Assembly (NCBI GenBank): GCA_964361655.1
Contig: CAYIBD010000012.1
Location: 1-19,539 of the forward strand
Length of the DNA stretch: 19,539 bases
Origin: CAYIBD01 sp964361655
GTDB lineage: Bacteria; Patescibacteriota; Minisyncoccia; Sungbacterales; SURF-37
Reading direction: 5' to 3'
The notes below the pieces were generated by a model, which made no database searches, was not told the DNA's origin, and worked only from the letters and a program-made list of their open reading frames with translations. Below are positions 13,526 through 19,539 of this stretch, one piece after another. The first letter of the stretch is position 1. Every line of letters begins with the position of its first letter. Position numbers and translations under genes: made by a program.

Positions 13526-14302
13526 TCACCTCCTCTCCGCCATCGCCGCGGCGATCTGGGCGAGGATGACTTGGGCCGCCGCGGCCGGATCGGGCGCGGC
13601 GATGATCGGACGGCCGACCACGAGGTAGTCGGCGCCGGCCTCGATCGCCGCGGCCGGCGTGTCCACGCGCTTCTGATCCTGTGCCTCGCTCCCCGCCGGT
13701 CGGATGCCGGGCGTCACGATCTTGAACTCCTGACCACACGCCTTGCGGATGACCACGATCTCCTTAGGCGAGGCTACGACACCGTCAAGCCCGGCTCTCT
13801 GGGCACGGAGCGCCCGCAGCACGACCAGCCGCTGAACCTCGCCCCGCTTCATCTGCTCATTGGCCAATTCTGGCGAATGCCACCTGCTGACCAACCCCTC
13901 CTCTTCGAGTTCTTCGTAACTGTGGCTCGTGAGGACCGTAACGCCGAGTACGATAGGATTCGGAAACCCTGCGGCCTTTGCGGCATCATCAGCCCCCCGA
14001 CGCGCCGCTTCCATCATGGCCGTGCCGGGAGCGCAGTGGACGTTAAACATCTTCACCCACAGTAGCGCAGCTTCCCGGGCAGCACCCTCGACCGTATTCG
14101 GGATGTCGTGAAACTTCAGGTCAAGGAACACCTTCCCCCCGCGCGCCTGGACTGTCCTGACTGCATCCGGCCCCGCGGCCGTGTAGAGCTGGCTCCCCAC
14201 TTTGAATACATCGACGTAGGGTACCAACCGCTCCACGAGTGAACGGGCCCGATCGAGTGTGGGAACATCGAGCGCCACGATCAGCAGATCTTTCGCTTCC
14301 AT
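13526..14302 (-). CDS. pyrF: Orotidine 5'-phosphate decarboxylase
   Basis: PyrF makes UMP from OMP, the last step of de novo pyrimidine synthesis. The 258 residues form the expected TIM barrel: LIVALDVPTLDRA at the N-terminus, the catalytic DLKFHDIPNTV (Asp-Lys-Asp array), VTVLTSH, VTPGIRPAGSEAQDQKRVDTP and ADYLVVGRPI with the phosphate-binding arginine. The ATG at 14302 has GGAGGT six nt upstream and is preferred over a GTG two codons earlier that would abut the SD. A GCCCC-AAAA-GGGGC hairpin (14316-14329) lies just upstream of the SD in a leader of about 70 nt. It heads a pyrF - small ORF - pyrE operon and diverges from dprA. Confidence 0.95.
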   Translation of the reverse strand: MEAKDLLIVALDVPTLDRARSLVERLVPYVDVFKVGSQLYTAAGPDAVRTVQARGGKVFLDLKFHDIPNTVEGAAREAALLWVKMFNVHCAPGTAMMEAARRGADDAAKAAGFPNPIVLGVTVLTSHSYEELEEEGLVSRWHSPELANEQMKRGEVQRLVVLRALRAQRAGLDGVVASPKEIVVIRKACGQEFKIVTPGIRPAGSEAQDQKRVDTPAAAIEAGADYLVVGRPIIAAPDPAAAAQVILAQIAAAMAERR

Positions 14303-14380
14303 CTCCACACCTCCTGCCCCAAAAGGGGCGTCGTAAAGGTCTGGGTTTTCAAGAAACTTCCCTTTCGCCGGGTTGCCTTA

Positions 14381-14409
14381 TTGGTAAAGAATCCACATGG
14401 CGTTGTCAA
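14381..14409 (-). promoter_or_regulatory. Probable pyrF promoter
   Basis: On the minus strand a consensus TTGACA (14409-14404) lies 17 nt from TACCAA (14386-14381). The -35 overlaps the dprA -35 on the other strand. The same TTGAC-17-TACCAATA layout appears before the minus-strand gene at 18223. The -10 match to TATAAT is poor. Confidence 0.4.
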
Positions 14410-14431
14410 ACCGCCGTGCCTCTCGTATAGT
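14403..14431 (+). promoter_or_regulatory. dprA promoter with almost no leader
   Basis: TTGTCA (14403-14408) and TATAGT (14426-14431) are exactly 17 nt apart. Only 10 nt separate the -10 box from the ATG at 14442, so the mRNA starts within about 4 nt of the start codon. Confidence 0.7.
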
Positions 14432-14441
14432 GGTGGCAACC

Positions 14442-15533
14442 ATGCCTGCGGCGAGCGATAAAAAATTCTTGCACGCGCTGCTCCTGACCGGTGCGGAGTA
14501 TGATGCGGTTGAGAAAGTCGTTCGAGCGTTCGCTTCTTTTCAAGATGCGTGGCGGGCGAGCGCCGAAGCGTTGCGGGCGAGCGGATTAGGCGATGAGCGT
14601 GTTTCAGCCATGGTCACCGGCCGCGAGGGCCTGAATCCCGACGAGGAGATGCGGAAGCTCGTGAGCCAAGGCATTGCGCTCGTTATTGCCGGCGATCTCG
14701 AATTTCCGGCCGAACTTGGCGAAATCGCTGCCCCGCCCCATGCGCTATATATAAAAGGAAGGGTTGAGCAAGGAAAACCGCGCCTGGCCGTGGTCGGAAC
14801 GCGAAAACCCACGGAATATGGGCGCCAAGCCACACAGAAAATCATCCGCGAGCTTGCCGAGGCGGCAGAGATCGCGATTGTAAGTGGGCTGGCCCAGGGC
14901 ATTGACGCCGAAGCCCACAAAGCGGCGCTTGCTCAAAACCTCACTACTATTGGAATTTTGGGTAGCGGCATGGATCGCGAATCATTCTTTCCCTACGAAA
15001 ACTGGCAGCTTTCCGAGGAAATCATGAAAAAGGGCGGGGCCATAATCTCGGAATACCCGCCCGGAACTCCGGCCTTGCAGCACCATTTCCCGGCCCGGAA
15101 CCGCATCATTGCCGGACTCTGCCTCGGCGTGCTCGTGGTTGAGGCGCCGGAGAAATCAGGGGCCCTCATCACCGCGCGTTTCGCCCTGGAGCAAGGCCGA
15201 GATGTATTCGCCATCCCCAGTCAGATGTTCAGCCCCAACGCCATTGGCACTCACCGCCTTATTCAGGACGGTGCCAAGCTCGTTACTCGCGCCGATGATA
15301 TTATTGATGAATTGAACCTCGCGCGCCGAACCAAACAGGAGAAAGCCGCCGCGGTCTTGACAGACGAAACCGAAAAAACCATCCTAGAACTCTTGGCCGA
15401 GCCATCCAGTGTGGATGATATTAAGGAGCGCACCCAGCTCGCCACGCCGGCCATTGTCACCTGCCTCTCCATGCTTGAACTGAAGGGCTTCATCCGGCCG
15501 ATGGGGCAGAACAGGTTCCAACGCATCGCATGA
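14442..15533 (+). CDS. dprA: DNA-processing protein DprA
   Basis: DprA binds incoming single-stranded DNA and loads RecA during natural transformation. The 363 residues show an N-terminal SAM-like region, then the Rossmann-like domain with VVGTRKPTEYG, IVSGLAQGIDAEAH, GILGSGMD, EYPPGTPALQHHFPARNRII, VVEAPEKSGALITARFALEQGRDVFAIP and GTHRLIQDGAKLV. A winged-helix DML1-like domain follows at the C-terminus (from about 310, ending LSMLELKGFIRPMGQNRFQR). All usual blocks are present, so it looks functional. An ATG at 14397 is in frame, but it lies upstream of the promoter, so 14442 is chosen. topA follows after a 94-bp spacer that holds repeat copy C, a frequent gene pair in bacteria. Confidence 0.96.
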   Translation: MPAASDKKFLHALLLTGAEYDAVEKVVRAFASFQDAWRASAEALRASGLGDERVSAMVTGREGLNPDEEMRKLVSQGIALVIAGDLEFPAELGEIAAPPHALYIKGRVEQGKPRLAVVGTRKPTEYGRQATQKIIRELAEAAEIAIVSGLAQGIDAEAHKAALAQNLTTIGILGSGMDRESFFPYENWQLSEEIMKKGGAIISEYPPGTPALQHHFPARNRIIAGLCLGVLVVEAPEKSGALITARFALEQGRDVFAIPSQMFSPNAIGTHRLIQDGAKLVTRADDIIDELNLARRTKQEKAAAVLTDETEKTILELLAEPSSVDDIKERTQLATPAIVTCLSMLELKGFIRPMGQNRFQRIA

Positions 15534-15540
15534 ATTTATG

Positions 15541-15622
15541 ACTACGAATTACGAATGTTTTCCGAATTACGAATAGGTGCCCGATCACATACGTAATTCG
15601 TTCGAAATTCGTAATTCGTAGT
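15541..15622 (+). repeat. TACGAAT nested hairpin element, copy C (topA start)
   Basis: The outer arms ACTACGAATTACGAAT (15541-15556) and its exact complement (15607-15622) pair over 16 bp. Inner CGAATTACG (15563-15571) pairs with CGTAATTCG (15592-15600). The element starts 7 nt after the dprA stop and ends 5 nt before the topA ATG. Confidence 0.85.
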
Positions 15623-15627
15623 GCCGA

Positions 15628-17697
15628 ATGGGTAAAGCACTGGTCATAGTAGAGAGCCCTACCAAGGCAAGAACGATAAGCCGCTTCTTGAGCGGCGACT
15701 TTCAGGTTGAATCCTCCTACGGCCATATCCGCGATCTCCCCAAATCCAAGCTCGGCGTGGATGTGGAGAAGAACTTCGAGCCGACCTACGTCATCCCGAC
15801 CAAGGCCCGGAAGACGGTAACCATGCTTAAAAAATCTGCCGAGGAAGCGGAGCGATGCATTTTGGCCACGGACGAGGATAGAGAAGGTGAAGCTATTGCC
15901 TGGCACCTGGTTCAAACCCTGGGCTTGAACGGAAGCATGAAGCAGGAAGCAAGAAGCAAGAGCGTGGAGCGGATTGTATTCCACGAAATTACCAAACGCG
16001 CCATTGAGGAGGCGCTCAAAAATCCCCGCGAGATTGACCTGAAGCGGGTGGATGCCCAGCAGGCCCGGCGCATTCTTGACCGTCTGGTCGGCTACTCGCT
16101 CTCGCCGTTTTTGTGGAAGAAAGTCATCCGCGGGCTCTCGGCCGGCCGGGTGCAGTCCGTGGCCGTGCGCCTCGTGGTGGAGCGTGAGCGCGAGCGCGAC
16201 GCGTTCAAGCCGCAGGAATACTGGACTATTGAAGCCGAGCTCTATGCGCAGGGAAAGAAAAAAGAGAAATTCATCGCCTCCCTCGCAAAAATCAACGGAG
16301 AGGCGCTCGATAAGTTTGCGATCAAAAACGAGGCCGAGGCCAAGGCCATCACCACAGAGCTCCACGGCGCCGCATGGCGCGTTGCCAATGTCGAGAAAAA
16401 AGCCGTGGCTAAAAATCCGCTGCCGCCCCTTACCACCTCCACGCTCCAACAGGAGGCCTTCCGCCGCCTTGGCTCCTCTGCCCGACAGACCATGCGCGTA
16501 GCCCAGCAGCTCTACGAAGGAGTAGAGCTTGGCGAGGCAGGCGCAACCGGCCTCATCACCTACATGCGCACCGATTCCCTGAACCTGTCCGAGGACTCGC
16601 TCCGCGAAGCCGCGGTTTTCATTCGAAAAGAAATCGGACCAAACTACGCCATGCCTTCACCCCGCCGCTTTAAGACCAAAACTAAAGGCGCCCAGGAGGC
16701 CCACGAGGCCATCCGGCCCACTGATCCGGCAAGAACGCCAGAATCAGTCAAACCCTACCTTGACCGCTACCAATTCCGGCTCTATGACCTTATCTGGCGG
16801 AGATTCGTCGCTACACAGATGACAGAAGCGCTGCTCGACGCCACCACGATAGATGTTGAAGCCCAAAGACCAAAGACTAAAGACAAAAGCTACACATTCC
16901 GCGCCACGGGCCAAGTGCTGAAATTCGACGGCTTTCTCAAGGTGTGGCCGGCCCAAGTGGCCGAGGTCATGCTGCCCGAGCTTGCCAAGGACCAAGAGCT
17001 CGCGCTTGAGAAACTCATGCCCAACCAACACTTTACCGAGCCGCCGCCGCGCTTTAGCGAGGCCTCCTTGATCAAAGCCCTGGAGCAAAACGGTATTGGC
17101 CGGCCCTCAACCTACGCGCCGACCATGGCCACCATCCAGGATCGCGGCTATGTGGACAAGGACGAGCAAAAGCGCCTCAAGCCGACTGAAATCGGCTTGG
17201 TGGTGAACGATCTTCTGGTTGAGCACTTCCCGGAGATCGTGGATATCCAATTCACGGCCAAAATGGAAGAGGAACTGGATGAGATTGCCGAGGGCAAACT
17301 CTCCTGGCAAAACGTCATCCGCGAGTTCTACGAGCCCTTTTCCAAAAACCTCGCCGAGAAGTACGAGGCAGTTGAGAAGCGGAACATGGTTGAGGAAACC
17401 GATCAGATCTGCGAGAAATGCGGCAAGCCCATGGTCATCAAGTATGGCCGCTTCGGCCGGTTCCTGGCCTGCTCCGGCTGGCCAGAGTGCAAGAATGCGA
17501 AACCCCTGCCCAAAGAACCGCCCAAATCAACCGGGGTCCAATGTCCGGAATGCAAGCAGGCCGAGATCGTCGAGCGTTTCACGCGCAAGCGCCGGCTCTT
17601 TTTCGGCTGCTCGCGATACCCCGACTGCAAGTACGCGACGTGGAGTGACCCACGAAAACAGATAACCAGCGTTCGGCCAGAAAGCACGGCAAATTGA
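15628..17697 (+). CDS. topA: DNA topoisomerase I (type IA)
   Basis: TopA relaxes negative supercoils by cutting one strand through a 5'-phosphotyrosine. The 689 residues hold the Toprim domain (ALVIVESPTKA with E9; ATDEDREGE with D82, D84, E86), the DRLVGYSLSPFLWKKV and LSAGRVQSVAVRL blocks, and the active-site segment TGLITYMRTDS with Y312. Two C4 zinc ribbons follow at the C-terminus: CEKCGKP...CSGWPEC and CPECKQ...CSRYPDC. This is shorter than the E. coli enzyme (865) but normal for many bacteria. Two loops carry heptamer-repeat DNA, encoding about residues 102-111 (NGSMKQEARS region) and about 413-419 (QRPKTKD). The ATG at 15628 follows repeat copy C and has no SD site. It is probably co-transcribed with dprA. 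Confidence 0.97.
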   Translation: MGKALVIVESPTKARTISRFLSGDFQVESSYGHIRDLPKSKLGVDVEKNFEPTYVIPTKARKTVTMLKKSAEEAERCILATDEDREGEAIAWHLVQTLGLNGSMKQEARSKSVERIVFHEITKRAIEEALKNPREIDLKRVDAQQARRILDRLVGYSLSPFLWKKVIRGLSAGRVQSVAVRLVVERERERDAFKPQEYWTIEAELYAQGKKKEKFIASLAKINGEALDKFAIKNEAEAKAITTELHGAAWRVANVEKKAVAKNPLPPLTTSTLQQEAFRRLGSSARQTMRVAQQLYEGVELGEAGATGLITYMRTDSLNLSEDSLREAAVFIRKEIGPNYAMPSPRRFKTKTKGAQEAHEAIRPTDPARTPESVKPYLDRYQFRLYDLIWRRFVATQMTEALLDATTIDVEAQRPKTKDKSYTFRATGQVLKFDGFLKVWPAQVAEVMLPELAKDQELALEKLMPNQHFTEPPPRFSEASLIKALEQNGIGRPSTYAPTMATIQDRGYVDKDEQKRLKPTEIGLVVNDLLVEHFPEIVDIQFTAKMEEELDEIAEGKLSWQNVIREFYEPFSKNLAEKYEAVEKRNMVEETDQICEKCGKPMVIKYGRFGRFLACSGWPECKNAKPLPKEPPKSTGVQCPECKQAEIVERFTRKRRLFFGCSRYPDCKYATWSDPRKQITSVRPESTAN
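15932..15959 (+). repeat. GAAGCAN heptamer tandem repeat inside topA
   Basis: Four consecutive 7-mers read GAAGCAT, GAAGCAG, GAAGCAA and GAAGCAA. They encode part of a loop just before the conserved RIVFHEITK block, where most TopA proteins are shorter. Confidence 0.7.
16864..16884 (+). repeat. CAAAGAC heptamer tandem repeat inside topA
   Basis: Three consecutive 7-mers read CAAAGAC, CAAAGAC and TAAAGAC (21 bp, frame-neutral). They encode a Lys/Asp-rich loop between IDVEA and SYTFRATGQ. Confidence 0.65.
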
Positions 17698-17699
17698 AA

Positions 17700-17722
17700 C
17701 GCCACCAGCTTGACTGGTGGCG
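17700..17722. terminator. Hairpin between topA and the opposing gene
   Basis: CGCCACCAG (17700-17708) pairs perfectly with CTGGTGGCG (17714-17722) around CTTGA, 2 nt past the topA stop. No T-run follows on the plus strand. On the minus strand TTTCAATTT follows, so it probably ends the convergent gene 17759-18223 and may act on both. Confidence 0.55.
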
Positions 17723-17758
17723 GGTACCGCATCGTGCGGAAGCCAAGGTGCTCGAATT

Positions 17759-18223
17759 TCACGTTCCGGACACTTCGGGTGTAGCCACGGCCATCCGCTC
17801 CGCCAGCGCCATGAGTTGCCGAAAACGCTCCTTCGTCTCATTATCCGGGCGGAGTGGCCGGAATCGGCGGTCCCATGGCTGTTGCGCCGCAAGCCACCTA
17901 ACGAATGCCAGGAAATTTCGCCTGGAGAACGGGATGCTGCCGATTCTAAGCACCATCAGTTTCCCCATTGGATCCCATTCAATAGCGCCGGCGATCAGCG
18001 ACGTCTTGAACTCCGCAGTCGGCTGGCAGCACCAGCGGTGGTGATGGAGATCGGCAGTCGCACACCGATCATGCGGCAGGCTGGCAAGCGCCCGGATGAA
18101 CTCCTCGGCATCAACGAAGAGACGGTTGATCTCAAGGTAATTCGTCGGTTCAGCCCCACTGACGTGATCGCCCCAATGAACAGACCCGAGCTTTACTCCC
18201 TCTTCGAATATCTCAAGGCTCAT
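17759..18223 (-). CDS. Conserved-looking protein of unknown function
   Basis: I do not recognise this 154-residue protein. It is soluble with no signal peptide or membrane helix. It begins MSLEIFEEGVKLGSVHWGDH, and carries a His/Cys-rich stretch around 58-66 (DLHHHRWCC). Another segment, SRRNFLAFVRWLAAQQPWDR, is near 100. The C-terminus is charged and probably helical. The gene is credible because AAAGGAGG lies 6 nt before the ATG, a promoter-like pair lies upstream and a hairpin follows the stop. An overlapping open frame on the opposite strand (17717-18256) lacks these signals. It sits alone between topA (convergent) and parB (same strand, upstream). Confidence 0.65.
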   Translation of the reverse strand: MSLEIFEEGVKLGSVHWGDHVSGAEPTNYLEINRLFVDAEEFIRALASLPHDRCATADLHHHRWCCQPTAEFKTSLIAGAIEWDPMGKLMVLRIGSIPFSRRNFLAFVRWLAAQQPWDRRFRPLRPDNETKERFRQLMALAERMAVATPEVSGT

Positions 18224-18259
18224 CAGGCCCCTCCTTTCCGAGAATGGCTCTCCTAGCTA

Positions 18260-18288
18260 TTGGTAGCCCAACAGGCGACTACCGTCAA
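18260..18288 (-). promoter_or_regulatory. Possible promoter of the 154-residue gene
   Basis: On the minus strand TTGACG (18288-18283) and TACCAA (18265-18260) are 17 nt apart, about 37 nt upstream of the ATG. The -10 is weak but repeats the TACCAATA form seen before pyrF. Confidence 0.35.
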
Positions 18289-18301
18289 GGGCAGAGGCTT
18301 A

Positions 18302-19396
18302 TTATACATACCCCTCCTCGCGCTTGGAGATGCGCTCCAAGATGCCGCGTAACTCCTCATCGGAGTAAAACTCAACTACGATCTTGCCGTGCTCCCCGCG
18401 CTTCAGGAGTTTGACCTTGGTGCCAAAGACCTCCTCAAGCTGCTTTAAGATTTCGCGGCTATCCGGATCAAGCCGGATGCGGCCTCTACGCGGCCGCGGC
18501 CGGGCCTCTAGGCCGCCCGAAACCCGAGCTGATAACTCGGCATCGCGCACCGTGAGCCCGGCAGTGCGAATCTCGTGGAAAAGTTTCATCTGGCCGCTGG
18601 GGTCGTGTTCAAGCATAAGCAGGGTCCGAGCATGGCCTTCGGAAATTACGTCGGACGCAAGCGCGGTTTGAATTTCTTCGGGCAGACGCAGGAGCCGGAG
18701 AGCATTGGCCACCACCTCGCGGCTCTTGCCAATGCGCTCGGCCACTTCTTTTTGCATTAGACCGAAATCGCTGACCAACTGTGCGAATGCGCGCGCCCGC
18801 TCCAGCGGATTTAAATCCTCGCGCTGGATATTTTCAATCAAGGCCAGTTCGAGCTTTTCTCGTTCCGGAGTCTCGGCTGCTCGGATCATCACCGGCACCT
18901 CGCGCAGGCCGGCAAGCTTAGCCGCCCGCCACCTCCGCTCTCCGGCAATCAACTGGTAGCGGACATCGAGGCCGGCCGGGGTCTCAATCTCGCGCTTGGT
19001 AACCAGGAGCGGCTGCAGCATCCCGCGCTCTCGGATGGAATCAGCAAGCGAGGTCAACTCCTCGACATTGAAGCCCCTGCGTGGCTGGTAGGGGTTGGGC
19101 TCGATTTTCGAAACCTCAATCCAAAAGACGCTCCCCATTGCCCGCCGAAGCCCTGCTTGACCGGCAGACAGGTCGGGCGAAGGCGGGGCCGAGCTGGTCA
19201 CGGGTGCCGATGCCGTTACCGCCACCGGCTCATCCGGCGGCGCCTCCGCGAGAATCGCCGTCACTTCATCATGGAACCGATACACCGGCTCGCTTATTCT
19301 TGTCTGGTGATACAGCACATCCAATGCCGGCTGTTCTTCCGGTTCCTTATCCTTTTTCGGAATCAAGGACTCAAGTCCTCGGCCTAAGATACTCAT
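18302..19396 (-). CDS. parB: Chromosome partitioning protein ParB
   Basis: ParB binds parS sites near the origin, spreads as a CTP-dependent clamp and works with ParA in chromosome segregation. The 364 residues start with the ParA-stimulating motif LGRGLESLIP (4-13). After a linker comes the CTPase domain with IEPNPYQPRR (98-107), GERRWRA (152-158) and ENIQREDLNPLE (188-199), then the helix-turn-helix domain (about 212-260) and a C-terminal dimerisation domain (about 310-360). Both interdomain linkers contain palindromic DNA insertions (residues 70-86 and 294-306). The ATG at 19396 overlaps the parA stop as ATGA, the usual parAB coupling. No parS-like sequence was found in the window. Confidence 0.96.
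   Translation of the reverse strand: MSILGRGLESLIPKKDKEPEEQPALDVLYHQTRISEPVYRFHDEVTAILAEAPPDEPVAVTASAPVTSSAPPSPDLSAGQAGLRRAMGSVFWIEVSKIEPNPYQPRRGFNVEELTSLADSIRERGMLQPLLVTKREIETPAGLDVRYQLIAGERRWRAAKLAGLREVPVMIRAAETPEREKLELALIENIQREDLNPLERARAFAQLVSDFGLMQKEVAERIGKSREVVANALRLLRLPEEIQTALASDVISEGHARTLLMLEHDPSGQMKLFHEIRTAGLTVRDAELSARVSGGLEARPRPRRGRIRLDPDSREILKQLEEVFGTKVKLLKRGEHGKIVVEFYSDEELRGILERISKREEGYV
18479..18516 (-). repeat. GC-rich palindrome in the second ParB linker
   Basis: GCGGCCT (18479-18485) pairs with AGGCCGC (18510-18516) around further self-complementary GGCCGCGGCC sequence. GGCCTCTA occurs twice (18481-18488 and 18503-18510). The ten bases CGGGCCTCTA also occur in the right arm region of the mfd element (11717-11726). 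It encodes an Arg/Pro-rich linker. Confidence 0.5.
19141..19187 (-). repeat. Palindromic element in the first ParB linker
   Basis: CCCGCC (19141-19146) pairs with GGCGGG (19182-19187), GCCC with GGGC and GACC with GGTC, separated by symmetric GAA internal loops and closed by an 8-nt loop GGCAGACA. It encodes residues 70-86 (PPSPDLSAGQAGLRR region) between the ParA-binding peptide and the CTPase domain. Confidence 0.7.
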
Positions 19397-19539
19397 GCGT
19401 GATCAAGTGAAATTATCTCCTGCGCTAACTTCCTATACGCCTTCGCTCCGTGCGAATAAGGATCATATTGAAGGATCGTCTTCCCGAACGATGGCGCCTC
19501 GGCCAAGCTCACGTTCCGCGGAATCGTGGTTTCAAACAC
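19393..19539 (-). CDS. parA: Chromosome partitioning ATPase ParA, C-terminal part
   Basis: The last 48 codons of parA are present; the rest is beyond the window edge. The translation begins VFETTIPRNVSLAEAPSFGK and ends EIISLDHA. TTIPRNVSLAEAPSFGKTI and YDPYSHGAKAYRKLAQEI are highly typical of the chromosomal ParA/Soj family C-terminus. ParA is a Walker ATPase that positions ParB-bound origins. Its TGA overlaps the parB ATG as ATGA. Confidence 0.93.
   Translation of the reverse strand: MFETTIPRNVSLAEAPSFGKTILQYDPYSHGAKAYRKLAQEIISLDHA

Noticed and set aside
8602..15622. CRISPR array
   Set aside because: The heptamer elements are dispersed palindromes with no regular spacer array and no cas genes nearby.
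15490..16449. A 319-codon minus-strand open frame opposite topA
   Set aside because: It covers repeat copy C and antisense topA sequence; there are no start signals and no domains.
17717..18256. A 179-codon open frame on the plus strand opposite the 154-residue gene
   Set aside because: It has no SD site or promoter and its composition is that of an antisense frame; the minus-strand gene has AAAGGAGG, a promoter-like pair and a following hairpin.
18302..19539. parS site in or near parAB
   Set aside because: No TGTTTCACGTGAAACA-like 16-mer was found on either strand by eye.

Overview
This GC-rich window encodes a compact set of bacterial housekeeping genes with short intergenic gaps. The gene set and style suggest a Patescibacteria/CPR-type (Parcubacteria-like) bacterium: a B12-dependent ribonucleotide reductase, a helicase-only form of Mfd, a HisS with a cysteine-cluster insert, short proteins, many genes without a Shine-Dalgarno (SD) site, and abundant small palindromic or heptameric repeats. 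This placement is an inference from reading the sequence; no phylogeny was run. A run of exactly 100 Ns (10900-10999) shows that the window is a scaffold with one unresolved gap.

Layout. Positions 66-9315 are all on the minus strand. In transcription order they hold signal peptidase I (lepB), hisS, a HIT-family protein, ribosomal protein S21 (rpsU), a YqeY/GatB-like protein, ybeY, ftsA, ftsZ and the ribonucleotide reductase nrdJ. From hisS to ftsA the genes touch or overlap, so they look like one operon joining translation functions to the divisome. Peptidyl-tRNA hydrolase (pth, plus) diverges from lepB. A two-helix membrane protein of unknown function (minus) follows, then an Mfd-like translocase (plus) interrupted by the N gap. 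Next come the pyrimidine genes pyrF, a small frameshifted cysteine-rich ORF and pyrE (minus). dprA and topA (plus) diverge from pyrF. The right end holds an unrecognised 154-residue gene, parB and the last 48 codons of parA (minus).

The most unusual content is in the repeats. (1) Three copies of an about 80-bp nested inverted repeat built from the heptamer TACGAAT end 3-5 nt before the start codons of hisS, pth and topA. None of these three genes has a normal SD site. (2) A 62-nt, nearly fully paired three-way-junction element lies in frame inside the mfd-like helicase. (3) Two other palindromes lie in frame in the interdomain linkers of ParB. (4) Three further heptamer tandem arrays of different sequence lie in topA (twice) and downstream of mfd.

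Promoters readable by eye include two very good sigma-70-type sites that leave almost no leader before lepB and dprA, and an nrdJ promoter with a perfect DnaA box just upstream. That arrangement recalls DnaA control of nrdAB in E. coli. No rRNA, tRNA, CRISPR array, insertion sequence or parS site was seen.
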